Shown: positions 8,512 through 17,617 of the stretch, in pieces
Layout of the letters: each line of letters begins with the position of its first letter
Position numbering within the stretch: the stretch's first letter is position 1
NCBI GenBank assembly: GCA_964485855.1
Contig: CAZAKI010000002.1
Span: 53,511-117,510, forward strand
Length of the DNA: 64,000 bases
Direction of reading: 5' to 3'
Origin: UBA993 sp964485855
GTDB lineage: Bacteria; Bacillota; Dethiobacteria; DTU022
Notes under the pieces: model-generated
What the model saw: the letters and a program-made list of their open reading frames with translations, nothing else
The model's database searches: none
Told to the model about the DNA's origin: nothing
Translations under genes and position numbers: made by a program

Positions 8512-8937
8512 ATGGCCCATAGCCCGGAGATTACCGCTTCGCTTCAAGATTATCTGGAAACAATCCTCAGCCTGATCACGGAGAAGGAAACGGCCAGGGT
8601 TACTGATATCGCCGATCGTTTAAATATTGCAAAGCCAAGTGTGAACCAGGCACTTGCCTTGTTGAGAGATAAAGGGTTGATTATCCAGGATCGCTACGGT
8701 CCGGTGGAGCTAACAACCGAAGGCCGACGTTACGCCCGGAAGATACGCCACCGCCACCGGGTCATATCAGGGTTTTTACATCAGGTTCTTGGTGTTTCGA
8801 TCCAGGCGGCCGAAAAAGATGCCTGTTTGATGGAACATGATTTAAGTAATGAAACCTTTGAAAAACTACTGAAATATTTGAATACCCAGGTTGTTGATAC
8901 AGTCTTGAAAAAAGAAATAGCACAAAAGTATGAATAG
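8512..8937 (+). CDS. DtxR/IdeR-family iron-dependent transcriptional regulator
   Basis: 141 residues: N-terminal winged helix (about 1-65, with LNIAKPSVNQALALL as recognition region) and a metal-binding/dimerisation domain. The segment ACLMEHDLS carries the Cys-x-x-Glu-His pattern of DtxR rather than the Glu-x-x-Glu-His pattern of MntR, which points to iron sensing, as does its place directly before feoA and feoB. No C-terminal SH3 domain is fused; the next gene encodes an SH3-like FeoA. A GGAGAAAGG ribosome site precedes the ATG. Expected to repress its own operon when iron is sufficient. Confidence 0.88.
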   Translation: MAHSPEITASLQDYLETILSLITEKETARVTDIADRLNIAKPSVNQALALLRDKGLIIQDRYGPVELTTEGRRYARKIRHRHRVISGFLHQVLGVSIQAAEKDACLMEHDLSNETFEKLLKYLNTQVVDTVLKKEIAQKYE

Positions 8938-8964
8938 ATTAATGAAAAGCAGGAGGTTTTGTGG

Positions 8965-9222
8965 ATGGAAAAATCACTGGTTGAAATGAAGCCGGGGCAA
9001 AAAGGTGTAATTTCCGCTTTACGGGGCGGCCCCGGATTTTATGATAAGCTGGCCCAAATCGGATTGCGCAAGGGAAAGGAAGTCAGGAAAATAAGTTCTG
9101 TTTTTAGTCGTGGTCCGGTGACTGTTTGTATCGATAATTTTCAGGTTGCTGTGGGCTATGGCAAGGCAACAAGGATCATGGTGGAGGTAACCGAAGGTGA
9201 AGAGAATTGTTCTGGTAGGTAA
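8965..9222 (+). CDS. feoA: Ferrous iron transport protein A
   Basis: 85 residues, a single SH3-like FeoA domain (LRGGPGFYDKLAQIGLRKGKEV, written in parts: GGPGF, KLAQIGL, RKGKEV) ending in a typical VGYGKATRIMVE strand pair. The ATG at 8965 lies eight bases after AGGAGG. FeoA is a cytoplasmic partner thought to act on the FeoB channel or its G domain. Its 3' end overlaps the GTG start of feoB by 26 bases, indicating translational coupling. Confidence 0.92.
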   Translation: MEKSLVEMKPGQKGVISALRGGPGFYDKLAQIGLRKGKEVRKISSVFSRGPVTVCIDNFQVAVGYGKATRIMVEVTEGEENCSGR

Positions 9223-11026
9223 TCCCAACGTTGGGAAAAGTGTTGTCTTTTCTCAGCTGACCGGTTCCAAGGTAATGATTTCTAATTATGCCGGGACAAC
9301 GGTTGAATATTCACGTGGGCAATTGACCACTAATCATGAAACTTATGAAATGCTGGATGCTCCCGGCACTTACAGCCTCACACCCTCTTCAAAAGTTGAA
9401 GAGGTGGCCGCTTCACTGGTAGATCAGGCCGACCTGGTGATCAATGTAGTTGATGCGACCAATCTTGAGCGTAATCTTTACCTCACAGCAGAAGTATTGG
9501 AACACAATGTGCCTGTTATTATCGCTTTAAATATGATTGATGAAGCCGGACACAAAGGCATCCATATAAATATTGAAGCGCTGGAACGGTTTTTGGGGGT
9601 GCCGGTTATACCGACAGTAGCAGTCAGCGGGGAAGGTTTGAAGAAACTGGTTGAATCTATTCCTCTGGCGAAGGTAGCGGCGGTTGAGAAAAAAACTCCT
9701 GATGAGCGCTGGGCATACCTGGGAGGGATTATCAGGGATATCCAGGAGATTGAACATCGTCATCATAACTGGATTGAATCGCTGCAAGATGCAAGCCTTA
9801 AGCCTCTTACCGGGATACCCATTGCGGCACTGGTTCTATACTTCGCTTTTCAGATCGTCATTGGGCTGGGGGAAATTCTTGCCGGTTTGATCGAAACATA
9901 TTTTTTTGCTGCCCTCTATGAACCGCTTCTGATCGAATTGAGTTTGTTGCTGGGCGGAAGCGGTTTTTTCCACCAAGTATTAATCGGGAAGTTAATTAAC
10001 GGCTCCATCGCTTTTGAAGAATCAATGGGAGTCCTGACGACAGGGGTGTTTGTCGAACTTGGGGTGGTCTTGCCGTTTTTAGCGGTTTTTTACCTTGTTC
10101 TGGGTTTTCTCGAAGATTCCGGTTACCTACCCCGTTTGGCAGTAATGGTTGATCGCGGTATGCACCGTATTGGTCTGCATGGATATTCAATTATCCCGAT
10201 GATTCTTGGATTTGGCTGCAATGTACCGGCTGCTTTATCAGCCCGTAACCTGGAAAGCCGGCGCGAACGTTTTATTGCCTGTACACTGATGGCCGTTGCA
10301 GTCCCCTGTATGGCGCAATTGGCGATGATTGTCGGGCTTGTTGGTCGTTTTGGCGGAGCTTACCTGGCCGTTGTCTTTGCCAGTCTCTTTTTTATCTGGA
10401 TTGTCCTGGGTTTGATTATCGATCGAGTTTTACCCGGTTACACTCCTTCTATGGTCATCGAGATCCCCCCTTACCGGATCCCGAGCCTCAAGGCCCAGTC
10501 AAAAAAACTTGGGATGAGAATAAAGGGTTTAATTGTTCATGCTACTCCCTACATTCTTGGGGGTATCTTGTTTGTTAACATTTTGTATACTTTGGGAGTA
10601 ATCGATTTTTTGGGTAATCTTTTTTCTCCAGTCATTCAGGGGTTACTGGGATTACCCGGTGAAGCGGTTTCTACTTTGCTAATTGGGTTTTTACGTAAAG
10701 ATGTTGCGGTAGCGATGTTAATTCCGCTTGGCTTGAGCGCCCGCCAGGTCGTGATTGGTGCAGTTGTCTTGGCTGCCTATTTCCCATGCGCTGCCACTTT
10801 TACTGTTCTGGTCAAGGAGTTGGGCGCGAAAGATATGTTCAAGTCAGCGCTGATTATGATCGTAACCGCTATAACTGCCGGTTTTATCCTTAATCTTTTG
10901 CTGGATCGGATTGTTCCTGCCGCCTGGCTGGCGTCAGGCTTAATAATTTTGGCTTTGATTCTAGCTACGCTTTTTGGCAGTACATCCGATCGCCGTGAGT
11001 TGCAGGATCTTGATCATGCTGCCTGA
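9197..11026 (+). CDS. feoB: Ferrous iron transporter B (GTPase-coupled Fe2+ importer)
   Basis: 609 residues. The N-terminal G domain has G1 GNPNVGKS, G3 DAPG and G4 NMID; the membrane part holds two Gate domains, with LEDSGYLPRLAV and LGFGCNVPA in the first and LPGEAVSTLLIGF in the second. Imports Fe2+ across the cytoplasmic membrane. It is shorter than the Escherichia coli protein but normal for Bacillota. The GTG start overlaps feoA. No feoC follows; the next gene is convergent. Confidence 0.95.
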   Translation: MKRIVLVGNPNVGKSVVFSQLTGSKVMISNYAGTTVEYSRGQLTTNHETYEMLDAPGTYSLTPSSKVEEVAASLVDQADLVINVVDATNLERNLYLTAEVLEHNVPVIIALNMIDEAGHKGIHINIEALERFLGVPVIPTVAVSGEGLKKLVESIPLAKVAAVEKKTPDERWAYLGGIIRDIQEIEHRHHNWIESLQDASLKPLTGIPIAALVLYFAFQIVIGLGEILAGLIETYFFAALYEPLLIELSLLLGGSGFFHQVLIGKLINGSIAFEESMGVLTTGVFVELGVVLPFLAVFYLVLGFLEDSGYLPRLAVMVDRGMHRIGLHGYSIIPMILGFGCNVPAALSARNLESRRERFIACTLMAVAVPCMAQLAMIVGLVGRFGGAYLAVVFASLFFIWIVLGLIIDRVLPGYTPSMVIEIPPYRIPSLKAQSKKLGMRIKGLIVHATPYILGGILFVNILYTLGVIDFLGNLFSPVIQGLLGLPGEAVSTLLIGFLRKDVAVAMLIPLGLSARQVVIGAVVLAAYFPCAATFTVLVKELGAKDMFKSALIMIVTAITAGFILNLLLDRIVPAAWLASGLIILALILATLFGSTSDRRELQDLDHAA

Positions 11027-11057
11027 CAGATCGTAGTTAGTGATCGCCTGTTGTCAG

Positions 11058-12299
11058 TCAGCAGCGGGATATTTTTAAGCAGCGGTTTTCAAGCCTTCTA
11101 ACCCGATGATACAATGCTGCTTTGGTTAAATCAGCTCCGGGCCGGCGGAAGCAAAAAGCGGCTGACATGTCCAGCGCTCTTTTTGATAACTTTAGAGCAG
11201 TACAATAATCGCGGCAGCGATGTTCATAATACTTGGCCAATTCGATCAAAGCAATCGGATTGGCTGCTTCATTTTCAATGATCTTTTTCCAGATCGAAAC
11301 AGCTGCCGGCCAATTTTGCTCTTTTTTATAGTAACGGGCTAACTCCAGTGATGCTTCAACTGACAGCGCTGAATGGTTTCCCTCTACCGCCTTCTGCAGA
11401 TACGAGATGCCTTCGTTGGTTCGTTTCGCTGTGATTGAAAGTTGGCCCAGGGATAGAGCTTCCGCCGGGTGCTCGATGCAGCTTCCGCCTCCCAGTAATG
11501 ATATTCGCTCCAGCAAAGTAACCATGGAAAGAATATCAAGAGCATTATGGTGAAAAACTGTTTTCAGACGTTCCGTTTTGTTGTGGCGTAAGTATTCAAA
11601 ATAGACAGCTGGTATTTCAGCCCCTGGTATGTCCCCATGGCGCCTGAGTCCAAGCAGGGATTCTTCGATTGAACGCAGAGAGCGCGATTTTAACCTCTTC
11701 CGCCAGAGTGTGCGGGCACAGTGCAGCAGATCAAGATGTAATTCAGGTTCGGTCTGCCTTAACCCTGAAAGTAGCTGACGGGTTTGGAGCAGGGGTAGAT
11801 CGAACATTTTGCCGTTAAAGGTAATCATCATTGGGTGTGCCGAAACTTCAGTGGAAAAATGACTGAGGATCGCTTTTTCTTCGGCCGGGTGCCGCAGAAA
11901 ATACTGGCGTAGAATAAAAAACTGATTTTCCATCCATCCCAAGCCAATTAGAAAAGCCCAGGTCCCCGTTCCTCCGGCCAAGCCGGTTGTTTCAATATCA
12001 AGAAAAATTGACCGGCAGGGATCGAATGTCTCAAGGCGAGGCTCGCGAGCCGGTAAAGCCAGATTGGAACCGCAGCAGGAAAGGATTCCGTCCAGGGTGT
12101 TGTTCCCGTGGCGGTAATTGAGCGGGAACCTCTGCTCGCGCAAATAACAAAGACCGAAGTCTGTTTCCACCTCGTGGCTTTCACCGGGAAAGAGGTGGTC
12201 ATTGTTCTGACCTATTTTTCCCGCAGCCAGCTGTCGTCCGCTTACAATCTCGCCGCTGCGCCGGAAACGCTCTAATCTGGTCCTTAAACTGCCTGTCAC
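11058..12299 (-). CDS. mrfB: RNase H-fold exonuclease, MrfB/YprB family
   Basis: 413 residues. The central exonuclease domain (about 95-270) begins with FLDIETTGLAGG, giving the first Asp and Glu of a DEDD 3'-5' exonuclease, and includes a later HNALDILS segment with another acidic residue. The C-terminal third looks helical and TPR-like (ALIELAKYYEH). In Bacillus subtilis the partner pair MrfA (helicase) and MrfB (exonuclease) repairs mitomycin C lesions. The ATG overlaps the stop of the helicase gene (ATGA), so the two are translationally coupled. Confidence 0.88.
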   Translation of the reverse strand: MTGSLRTRLERFRRSGEIVSGRQLAAGKIGQNNDHLFPGESHEVETDFGLCYLREQRFPLNYRHGNNTLDGILSCCGSNLALPAREPRLETFDPCRSIFLDIETTGLAGGTGTWAFLIGLGWMENQFFILRQYFLRHPAEEKAILSHFSTEVSAHPMMITFNGKMFDLPLLQTRQLLSGLRQTEPELHLDLLHCARTLWRKRLKSRSLRSIEESLLGLRRHGDIPGAEIPAVYFEYLRHNKTERLKTVFHHNALDILSMVTLLERISLLGGGSCIEHPAEALSLGQLSITAKRTNEGISYLQKAVEGNHSALSVEASLELARYYKKEQNWPAAVSIWKKIIENEAANPIALIELAKYYEHRCRDYCTALKLSKRALDMSAAFCFRRPGADLTKAALYHRVRRLENRCLKISRC

Positions 12300-14557
12300 T
12301 TTAAAATCACTTCAATCAGCTTCAGAGCCGGTAATTTTTGGGCGTCATGGCTGTTGCCGGCAGCGCCAACACAGGAAGGGCATCCATCAAGGCAGCGGCA
12401 ACTGTTGATGGTTTCTCTGGCTGCTTTAAAAATACTCTGGTAGTTATGAAATATTTCCTCACTATAACCAACTCCCCCGGGGAAATTATCATAGAGATAA
12501 AGCGTCGGCAGTCCGGAAAAAGGTGATTTTACCTGGCAAACAGCACGCAGGTCACGCGGATCGCTCATCATGAACAAGGAGGCTACCTGGGGCATGAGGT
12601 TGGCCAGGCCAATCAAACCGGATTGAATGTCCGAGGTATTCATGCCGCCAAGAGCTGATGCTGTAAATCCGAGCCAAAAAGCAGTGGTAGTCATCTCAGT
12701 TTCCGGCAGGTTAACCGGACCCGAACCGATATTTTCATGAGTGTTGAAACGGATTTTCTTAAACATCGATACCAGGGCATTTAAATGGACTTCTCCGCAG
12801 TAACAATTGACAGCGTTCTGTTTTACTGTAAAAATGTCAAGAACCTGCAAACTAACATCAAGATTGGCATCAGTAAAGTAGTTGACCTCAACTTGACGGA
12901 CATAAGCTTTTTTTTCATCGAAATCGAGCTTTTCGACCTGGTACTGCTTGCCGCCGTGAATATAAATCGCCTCTTCGTGGACCAGCATCGGCGCACTGAA
13001 ACGATCTACCTCACCGATAACCCGGGGGGTAGAACCACTGGTGTCAACAATAACTACATTTTCCTGGGCTGCACTGCGCAACGAAATGTTTTCAGCCGGA
13101 TAAGTGTCATCCATCCAATGATAACAGCCGTCACTGAAATAGAGCACATTTTCGTCGGTTAAAAATCTTAAGATATCATCAACATCTTTTTTTCCGAAGA
13201 GCGCTTGATCGCGAAAAGGAAGCTCAAAGGCGGCACAACGGACATGATTGGTCAGGATCACCAGGTTATCCGGGTCGGCTACTGCTCTCTCCGGGCTCCG
13301 ACCGAAGAAGTAATCGGGATTACTGATGATAAACTGGTTTAATGGTTCGCTGTTTGCCACCAGCACGGCTAGTGATTTGCCGCTGCGCCTACCGGAACGT
13401 CCGGCTTGTTGCCAAGCGCTGGCGATACTTCCGGGATACCCGGTCATGATACAAGCATCAAGGGCGCCGATATCAATCCCCAACTCAAGCGCATTGGTAC
13501 AAACTACACCCCTGATTTTACCGGATCGCAGGCCCGCTTCTATTTCCCTTCTTTCGCTTGGTAAATAACCACCGCGGTAGCCACGGATCCCGCTGTCTTC
13601 GCCAGGCTTGCTCTGTTTAAGTTGATGCAGGTAAGTGAGCAGGACTTCAACCCCGATCCGACTGCGGGTAAAAATAATGGTCTGAATATCTTTCGCCAGT
13701 AAGCGACCGGCCAGTTGTCTTGACTCCAGCAGGGAACTCCGCCTAATGCCCATCTCAGGGTTAACCAGGGGCGGGTTGTAGAGAATAAAATGCTTTTCTG
13801 CTTGCGGGGCGCCGTTTTCTTCAATTACTGAAACCTGTTCTCCAATTAATATTGAGGCCAGTTCCCCGGGATTGGCGATAGTTGCCGAACAAAGGATAAA
13901 AACGGGATTGGCTCCGTAAAATGAACAGACTCTTTTTAAACGCCGAATTACATTAGCGACATGGCTGCCAAATACCCCACGGTACTGGTGCATTTCGTCG
14001 ACAACGATATATTTGAGATTGTGAAACAGTTGAGCCCATTTGGTATGGTGAGGCAGGATCCCTGAGTGCAGCATATCGGGATTCGTTACCACGATCTGTC
14101 CGCTTTTGCGGATGGATTGGCGCAGACCTGGTTCAGTATCACCGTCATAAGTGTAACAACTGAGATTCGGATCAAAACCTGTAGTCAGATCACGTAGCTC
14201 TGCCACCTGATCCTGGGAGAGTGCCTTGGTGGGGAAAAGATAGAGGGCCCGGCTCGATGGTTCTTTGATCATGGAGTTAACAGTGGGTAGGTTGTAACAG
14301 AGTGTTTTACCGGAGGCGGTTGGAGTAACGATTACCGTGTGTCTATCTGCCAAGATTGTTTCAATGGCGTGTGCCTGATGGCTGTAAAGTTTTTCGATGC
14401 CCCGATTCTTCAGGGCGTTGATCAGGCGAAAATCCAGGTAATCGGGGAACTTGCAATAGCAGCCTTTTTTTTCCGGGATGATCTCCCAACGGGTGACGTT
14501 GTTCATAAAAGACGGATCTTCCCGCCATTCCTGCAGTAAACTAGCTAAAACTGTCAT
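12296..14557 (-). CDS. mrfA: DEAD/DEAH-box DNA helicase, MrfA/YprA family (DUF1998)
   Basis: 753 residues from the ATG at 14557, which has AAGAAGGGGC upstream. Helicase motifs: TPTASGKT (Walker A), DEMH (motif II, a DEVH-like form), SATI (motif III), and QQAGRSGRRSG (motif VI). The C-terminal DUF1998 region has cysteine motifs CYCGEVH and CRCLDGCPSC, expected to bind metal. It should unwind damaged DNA for the adjacent exonuclease in a nucleotide-excision-independent repair route known in Bacillus. Transcription begins somewhere in the 14558-14783 region shared with the divergent kdd gene. Confidence 0.9.
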   Translation of the reverse strand: MTVLASLLQEWREDPSFMNNVTRWEIIPEKKGCYCKFPDYLDFRLINALKNRGIEKLYSHQAHAIETILADRHTVIVTPTASGKTLCYNLPTVNSMIKEPSSRALYLFPTKALSQDQVAELRDLTTGFDPNLSCYTYDGDTEPGLRQSIRKSGQIVVTNPDMLHSGILPHHTKWAQLFHNLKYIVVDEMHQYRGVFGSHVANVIRRLKRVCSFYGANPVFILCSATIANPGELASILIGEQVSVIEENGAPQAEKHFILYNPPLVNPEMGIRRSSLLESRQLAGRLLAKDIQTIIFTRSRIGVEVLLTYLHQLKQSKPGEDSGIRGYRGGYLPSERREIEAGLRSGKIRGVVCTNALELGIDIGALDACIMTGYPGSIASAWQQAGRSGRRSGKSLAVLVANSEPLNQFIISNPDYFFGRSPERAVADPDNLVILTNHVRCAAFELPFRDQALFGKKDVDDILRFLTDENVLYFSDGCYHWMDDTYPAENISLRSAAQENVVIVDTSGSTPRVIGEVDRFSAPMLVHEEAIYIHGGKQYQVEKLDFDEKKAYVRQVEVNYFTDANLDVSLQVLDIFTVKQNAVNCYCGEVHLNALVSMFKKIRFNTHENIGSGPVNLPETEMTTTAFWLGFTASALGGMNTSDIQSGLIGLANLMPQVASLFMMSDPRDLRAVCQVKSPFSGLPTLYLYDNFPGGVGYSEEIFHNYQSIFKAARETINSCRCLDGCPSCVGAAGNSHDAQKLPALKLIEVILK

Positions 14558-14783
14558 CCTCTGCCCCTTCTTAAACATCAGTTTGTTATACATCGAGTAT
14601 ATTCGCCGTAAATATTTATTATCCTACCCGACATACAAAATCTTGTCCAAGGGCAAAGGATTTAAAGCCCTTTTGCAGAATATGGTATTGAGCTTGGCAA
14701 AAGTAAGATCTGTAAGATGTTTTTCATTGGGTTACCTTGAATCAGGGGCCTAAATTAAATCAGTTATTGCGGAGGTTTGAAGA

Positions 14784-15821
14784 ATGCGAAAAGGATGCCC
14801 TTATGGAAGTCACCGGGTTATTGAGCCGAAAGGTCTTTTGCCGCAGCCTGCATGGCAGATCGACAATGATATGAAAGTCTATGATAACGAAGTGCTGATC
14901 GATGTTGAAGTATTGAATATCGATTCAGCGAGCTTTACGCAGATTGAGGAAGAAGCGGCGGGAGATGAGGCGCGCATCGCCGAAATAATGACCGGGATAG
15001 TGACCAAAAGGGGAAAACATCATAATCCCGTTACCGGCTCAGGGGGGATGCTGATCGGTAAAGTAGCCCAAATCGGTCCACACTGGAAGGGTAAATCTCC
15101 CTTAAAAGTTGGAGATCGCTTGGCAACTCTGGTTTCCCTTTCCCTCACTCCTTTGAGGATCGATAAAATAAAAAAAATCCACAAGGATATTGATCAGGTG
15201 GAAATTGATGGTCAGGCGATCCTTTTTGAAAGCGGTATTTATGCCGTACTGCCCGCTGATCTGCCCCAGACCCTTTCCCTGGCGGTGCTCGATGTGGCCG
15301 GAGCAGCAGCCCAGACTGCCAAACTGGTTCGGCCCGGTGATCGAGTGGTGATCATTGGGGCAGGAGGAAAGTCGGGACTGCTCTGCCTGTTTGAGGCGAA
15401 GAAAAGAGCCGGCGTCACCGGCCAGGTGATCGGCATTGCCCCGCGGGAAACTAGCAAAAAACGAGCTGAGTCGACCGGTTACTGCGACCAGGTATTAATG
15501 GCCGATGCAGCCGATGCCCTCGATGTTATGCATCAGGTTGAAGCAGCTACCGGCGGAGCGATGGCTGACGTGACTATTAACTGTGTCAATATACCCAATA
15601 CTGAACTGTCATCAATCCTTGCCACCCGCGATGGTGGGATTGTTTACTTTTTCAGTATGGCAACCAGTTTTACTGCCGCCGCTTTAGGGGCTGAGGGCGT
15701 CGGCAAAGATGTAACGATGGTTGTTGGCAATGGTTACACCAAGGACCATGCAGCGATATCTTTGAACATTATGCGTGAAAGTCCGGTATTAAGAAAAATA
15801 TTCGAAGCGCTATATACTTGA
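14784..15821 (+). CDS. kdd: L-erythro-3,5-diaminohexanoate dehydrogenase
   Basis: 345 residues resembling Kdd of lysine-fermenting anaerobes: N-terminal RKGCPYGSHRVIEPKG, a GroES-like first half, and a Rossmann domain with VVIIGAGGKSG. Oxidatively deaminates 3,5-diaminohexanoate to 5-amino-3-oxohexanoate with NAD(P)+ in the lysine-to-butyrate/acetate pathway. GGAGG lies before the ATG. The downstream genes kal and kce catalyse later steps, supporting the call. The aminomutases that normally feed this step (KamA, KamDE) are not in the window. Confidence 0.88.
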   Translation: MRKGCPYGSHRVIEPKGLLPQPAWQIDNDMKVYDNEVLIDVEVLNIDSASFTQIEEEAAGDEARIAEIMTGIVTKRGKHHNPVTGSGGMLIGKVAQIGPHWKGKSPLKVGDRLATLVSLSLTPLRIDKIKKIHKDIDQVEIDGQAILFESGIYAVLPADLPQTLSLAVLDVAGAAAQTAKLVRPGDRVVIIGAGGKSGLLCLFEAKKRAGVTGQVIGIAPRETSKKRAESTGYCDQVLMADAADALDVMHQVEAATGGAMADVTINCVNIPNTELSSILATRDGGIVYFFSMATSFTAAALGAEGVGKDVTMVVGNGYTKDHAAISLNIMRESPVLRKIFEALYT

Positions 15822-15897
15822 GTACCAGCAAGACGGTCTTCTGTTAAATTAAAGCTTGATCTTTTTTAAGTAATTCGATGCGGAGAGGACGATAAAG

Positions 15898-17148
15898 ATG
15901 ACCATAAAGCCAAAACTCAACCTGAATAAATCAATGGAGCTGTTTGACGAAGCAAAGCAATTATCACCGGGCGGGGTGATGGGCATTCGCAGGCCATATA
16001 ATTTTGTAGAAGGCGAATATCCTATATACATCTCTCACGGTTACGGCGGCCATATTGTTGATGTGGACGGGAATGATTATATCGATATGCTTTGTGCCTA
16101 CGGTCCGATTATTCTTGGTTATAATGAGCCGGAGATAAACAAGGCCGTAGCTGAGCAGATGGAAAAAGGTTTTTGTTTTTCCCTTGTTCAGCAGGTCCAG
16201 AACGATTTGATGAAAAGACTAATTAAACTGATTCCTTCTGCCGAGATGGTGCTGTTGGTGAAAACCGGCTCGGATGCTACCGGTGTTGCAGTCAGAGTAG
16301 CGCGCGGTTACAGTGGAAAAGATAAGATCTTGCGCTGTGGTTACCATGGCTGGCATGATTGGTGCGTTGAAGTCCATGGCGGTGTTCCCAAAGCGATTCA
16401 GGATCTAACTGTAGAGTTTCCCTATGGTGATCTGGCAACCCTGGAGAAGTTACTGAAAGAGCATCAAGATGAAGTGGCTGCCATTATTCTTACTCCCGTT
16501 GGGCATCCCCTGGCACTGCCGGTGTCGGCACCACCGGATGGTTATCTGCAGGGAGTACGAGAGTTAGCCGATCGATACGGGGCGATCCTGATATTTGATG
16601 AAATTAGAACCGGATTTCGCGTAGCTATGGGTGGGGCACAGGAAAAGTATGGGGTGATACCCGATCTTTCGACCTTCGGAAAAGCCATGGCCAATGGTTA
16701 TCCAATCAGTGCCTGTGTCGGTAAAGAAAAGTTCATGAAGATTGCTGAGAAAGAAGTGTTTATCAGTTCTACCTTTTTCCCGAACAGTATGGAAATGGTT
16801 GCTGCCATGAAATGCCTTGATATTCTTGAGCGTGAAAAAGTGATCGATGTTATCTGGGAGCGCGGGGAGAAATACCTGAGAAGCCTGCAAAATATCGTCA
16901 GCAATTCCGGGGTGCCGGCAAAGGTTTCCGGTATTCCACCCATACCTTTCCTGACCTTTGAGAAAACCGATGAGAGTTACAAAGAGCGGCGAACCCGTTT
17001 TTATACAGAAACCATCAGGCGCGGCCTTTTCATTCAACCTTATCATCACTGGTACATATCTTACCGCCATAGCGAAGAAGATCTAAAGCAATCTCTCGAC
17101 GTGATTGAAGAAGCACTTGCCATAGTGGCTGCTGAATATCCTGCCTGA
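15898..17148 (+). CDS. Class III (glutamate-1-semialdehyde aminomutase-like) PLP aminotransferase
   Basis: 416 residues of fold-type I class III aminotransferase: substrate-entry region SPGGVMGIRRPY, TGSDATGVAVRVARG, PLP-binding Asp in FDEIRTGFRV, and Schiff-base Lys in STFGKAMANG. It resembles glutamate-1-semialdehyde 2,1-aminomutase and related beta-amino acid aminotransferases. There are no heme genes nearby; it lies between kdd and kal, so a role on a beta-amino acid of lysine fermentation (3,5-diaminohexanoate or 3-aminobutyrate) is the best contextual guess, but this is inference. GAGG precedes the ATG; 29 bp before the next gene. Confidence 0.82.
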   Translation: MTIKPKLNLNKSMELFDEAKQLSPGGVMGIRRPYNFVEGEYPIYISHGYGGHIVDVDGNDYIDMLCAYGPIILGYNEPEINKAVAEQMEKGFCFSLVQQVQNDLMKRLIKLIPSAEMVLLVKTGSDATGVAVRVARGYSGKDKILRCGYHGWHDWCVEVHGGVPKAIQDLTVEFPYGDLATLEKLLKEHQDEVAAIILTPVGHPLALPVSAPPDGYLQGVRELADRYGAILIFDEIRTGFRVAMGGAQEKYGVIPDLSTFGKAMANGYPISACVGKEKFMKIAEKEVFISSTFFPNSMEMVAAMKCLDILEREKVIDVIWERGEKYLRSLQNIVSNSGVPAKVSGIPPIPFLTFEKTDESYKERRTRFYTETIRRGLFIQPYHHWYISYRHSEEDLKQSLDVIEEALAIVAAEYPA

Positions 17149-17176
17149 GCATAATTTCTAAGCGGAGGTTACTGTA

Positions 17177-17617
17177 GTGATGCAGTCTGAAAAAATGATG
17201 CTAAGAATCCGTGTGAGTGAGCACGATGTCCATTATGGTGGTGGCCTGGTGGATGGAGCCCTGGTGATTAAGTTGTTTGGGGATGTGGCCACTGAGCTGT
17301 TAATCCGGCATGATGGTGATGAAGGTTTGTTCGCTGCCTATGACCAGGTTGAGTTTAAAGCCCAGTTATGTGCCGGAGATTTTCTAGAGGTTTGGGGTTG
17401 GATCGATCGGATCGGCAATACTTCGCGGCATATGCAGTTTGAGGCTTATAAAGTAATTGCCAATGCAGATATGCAGAGCTGCCCCTCTGCCTGTAATGTC
17501 TTGTCTGAACCCAGCCTTGTTGCCCGGGCCAGCGGGACTTGCGTCGTTCCTAAACATTTACAGCGAAATCTGCAGGGGCTTAAATTTATCGAATCTGGAG
17601 GTCGTGAGGATGAATAA
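17177..17617 (+). CDS. kal: 3-aminobutyryl-CoA ammonia-lyase
   Basis: 146 residues with a hot-dog fold pattern (SEHDVHYGGGLVDGALV early; GDFLEVWGWIDRIGN in the middle) as in Kal of lysine-fermenting bacteria, which removes ammonia from L-3-aminobutyryl-CoA to give crotonyl-CoA. The GTG at 17177 sits eight bases after GGAGG; an ATG directly follows it. The last eight bases overlap the kce start. The size and both neighbours fit the pathway. Confidence 0.85.
   Translation: MMQSEKMMLRIRVSEHDVHYGGGLVDGALVIKLFGDVATELLIRHDGDEGLFAAYDQVEFKAQLCAGDFLEVWGWIDRIGNTSRHMQFEAYKVIANADMQSCPSACNVLSEPSLVARASGTCVVPKHLQRNLQGLKFIESGGREDE

Noticed and set aside
14594..14783. Sigma-54 promoter before kdd
   Set aside because: A TGG...TTGGCA stretch is present but the GG to GC spacing is wrong by one base and no activator gene is nearby.
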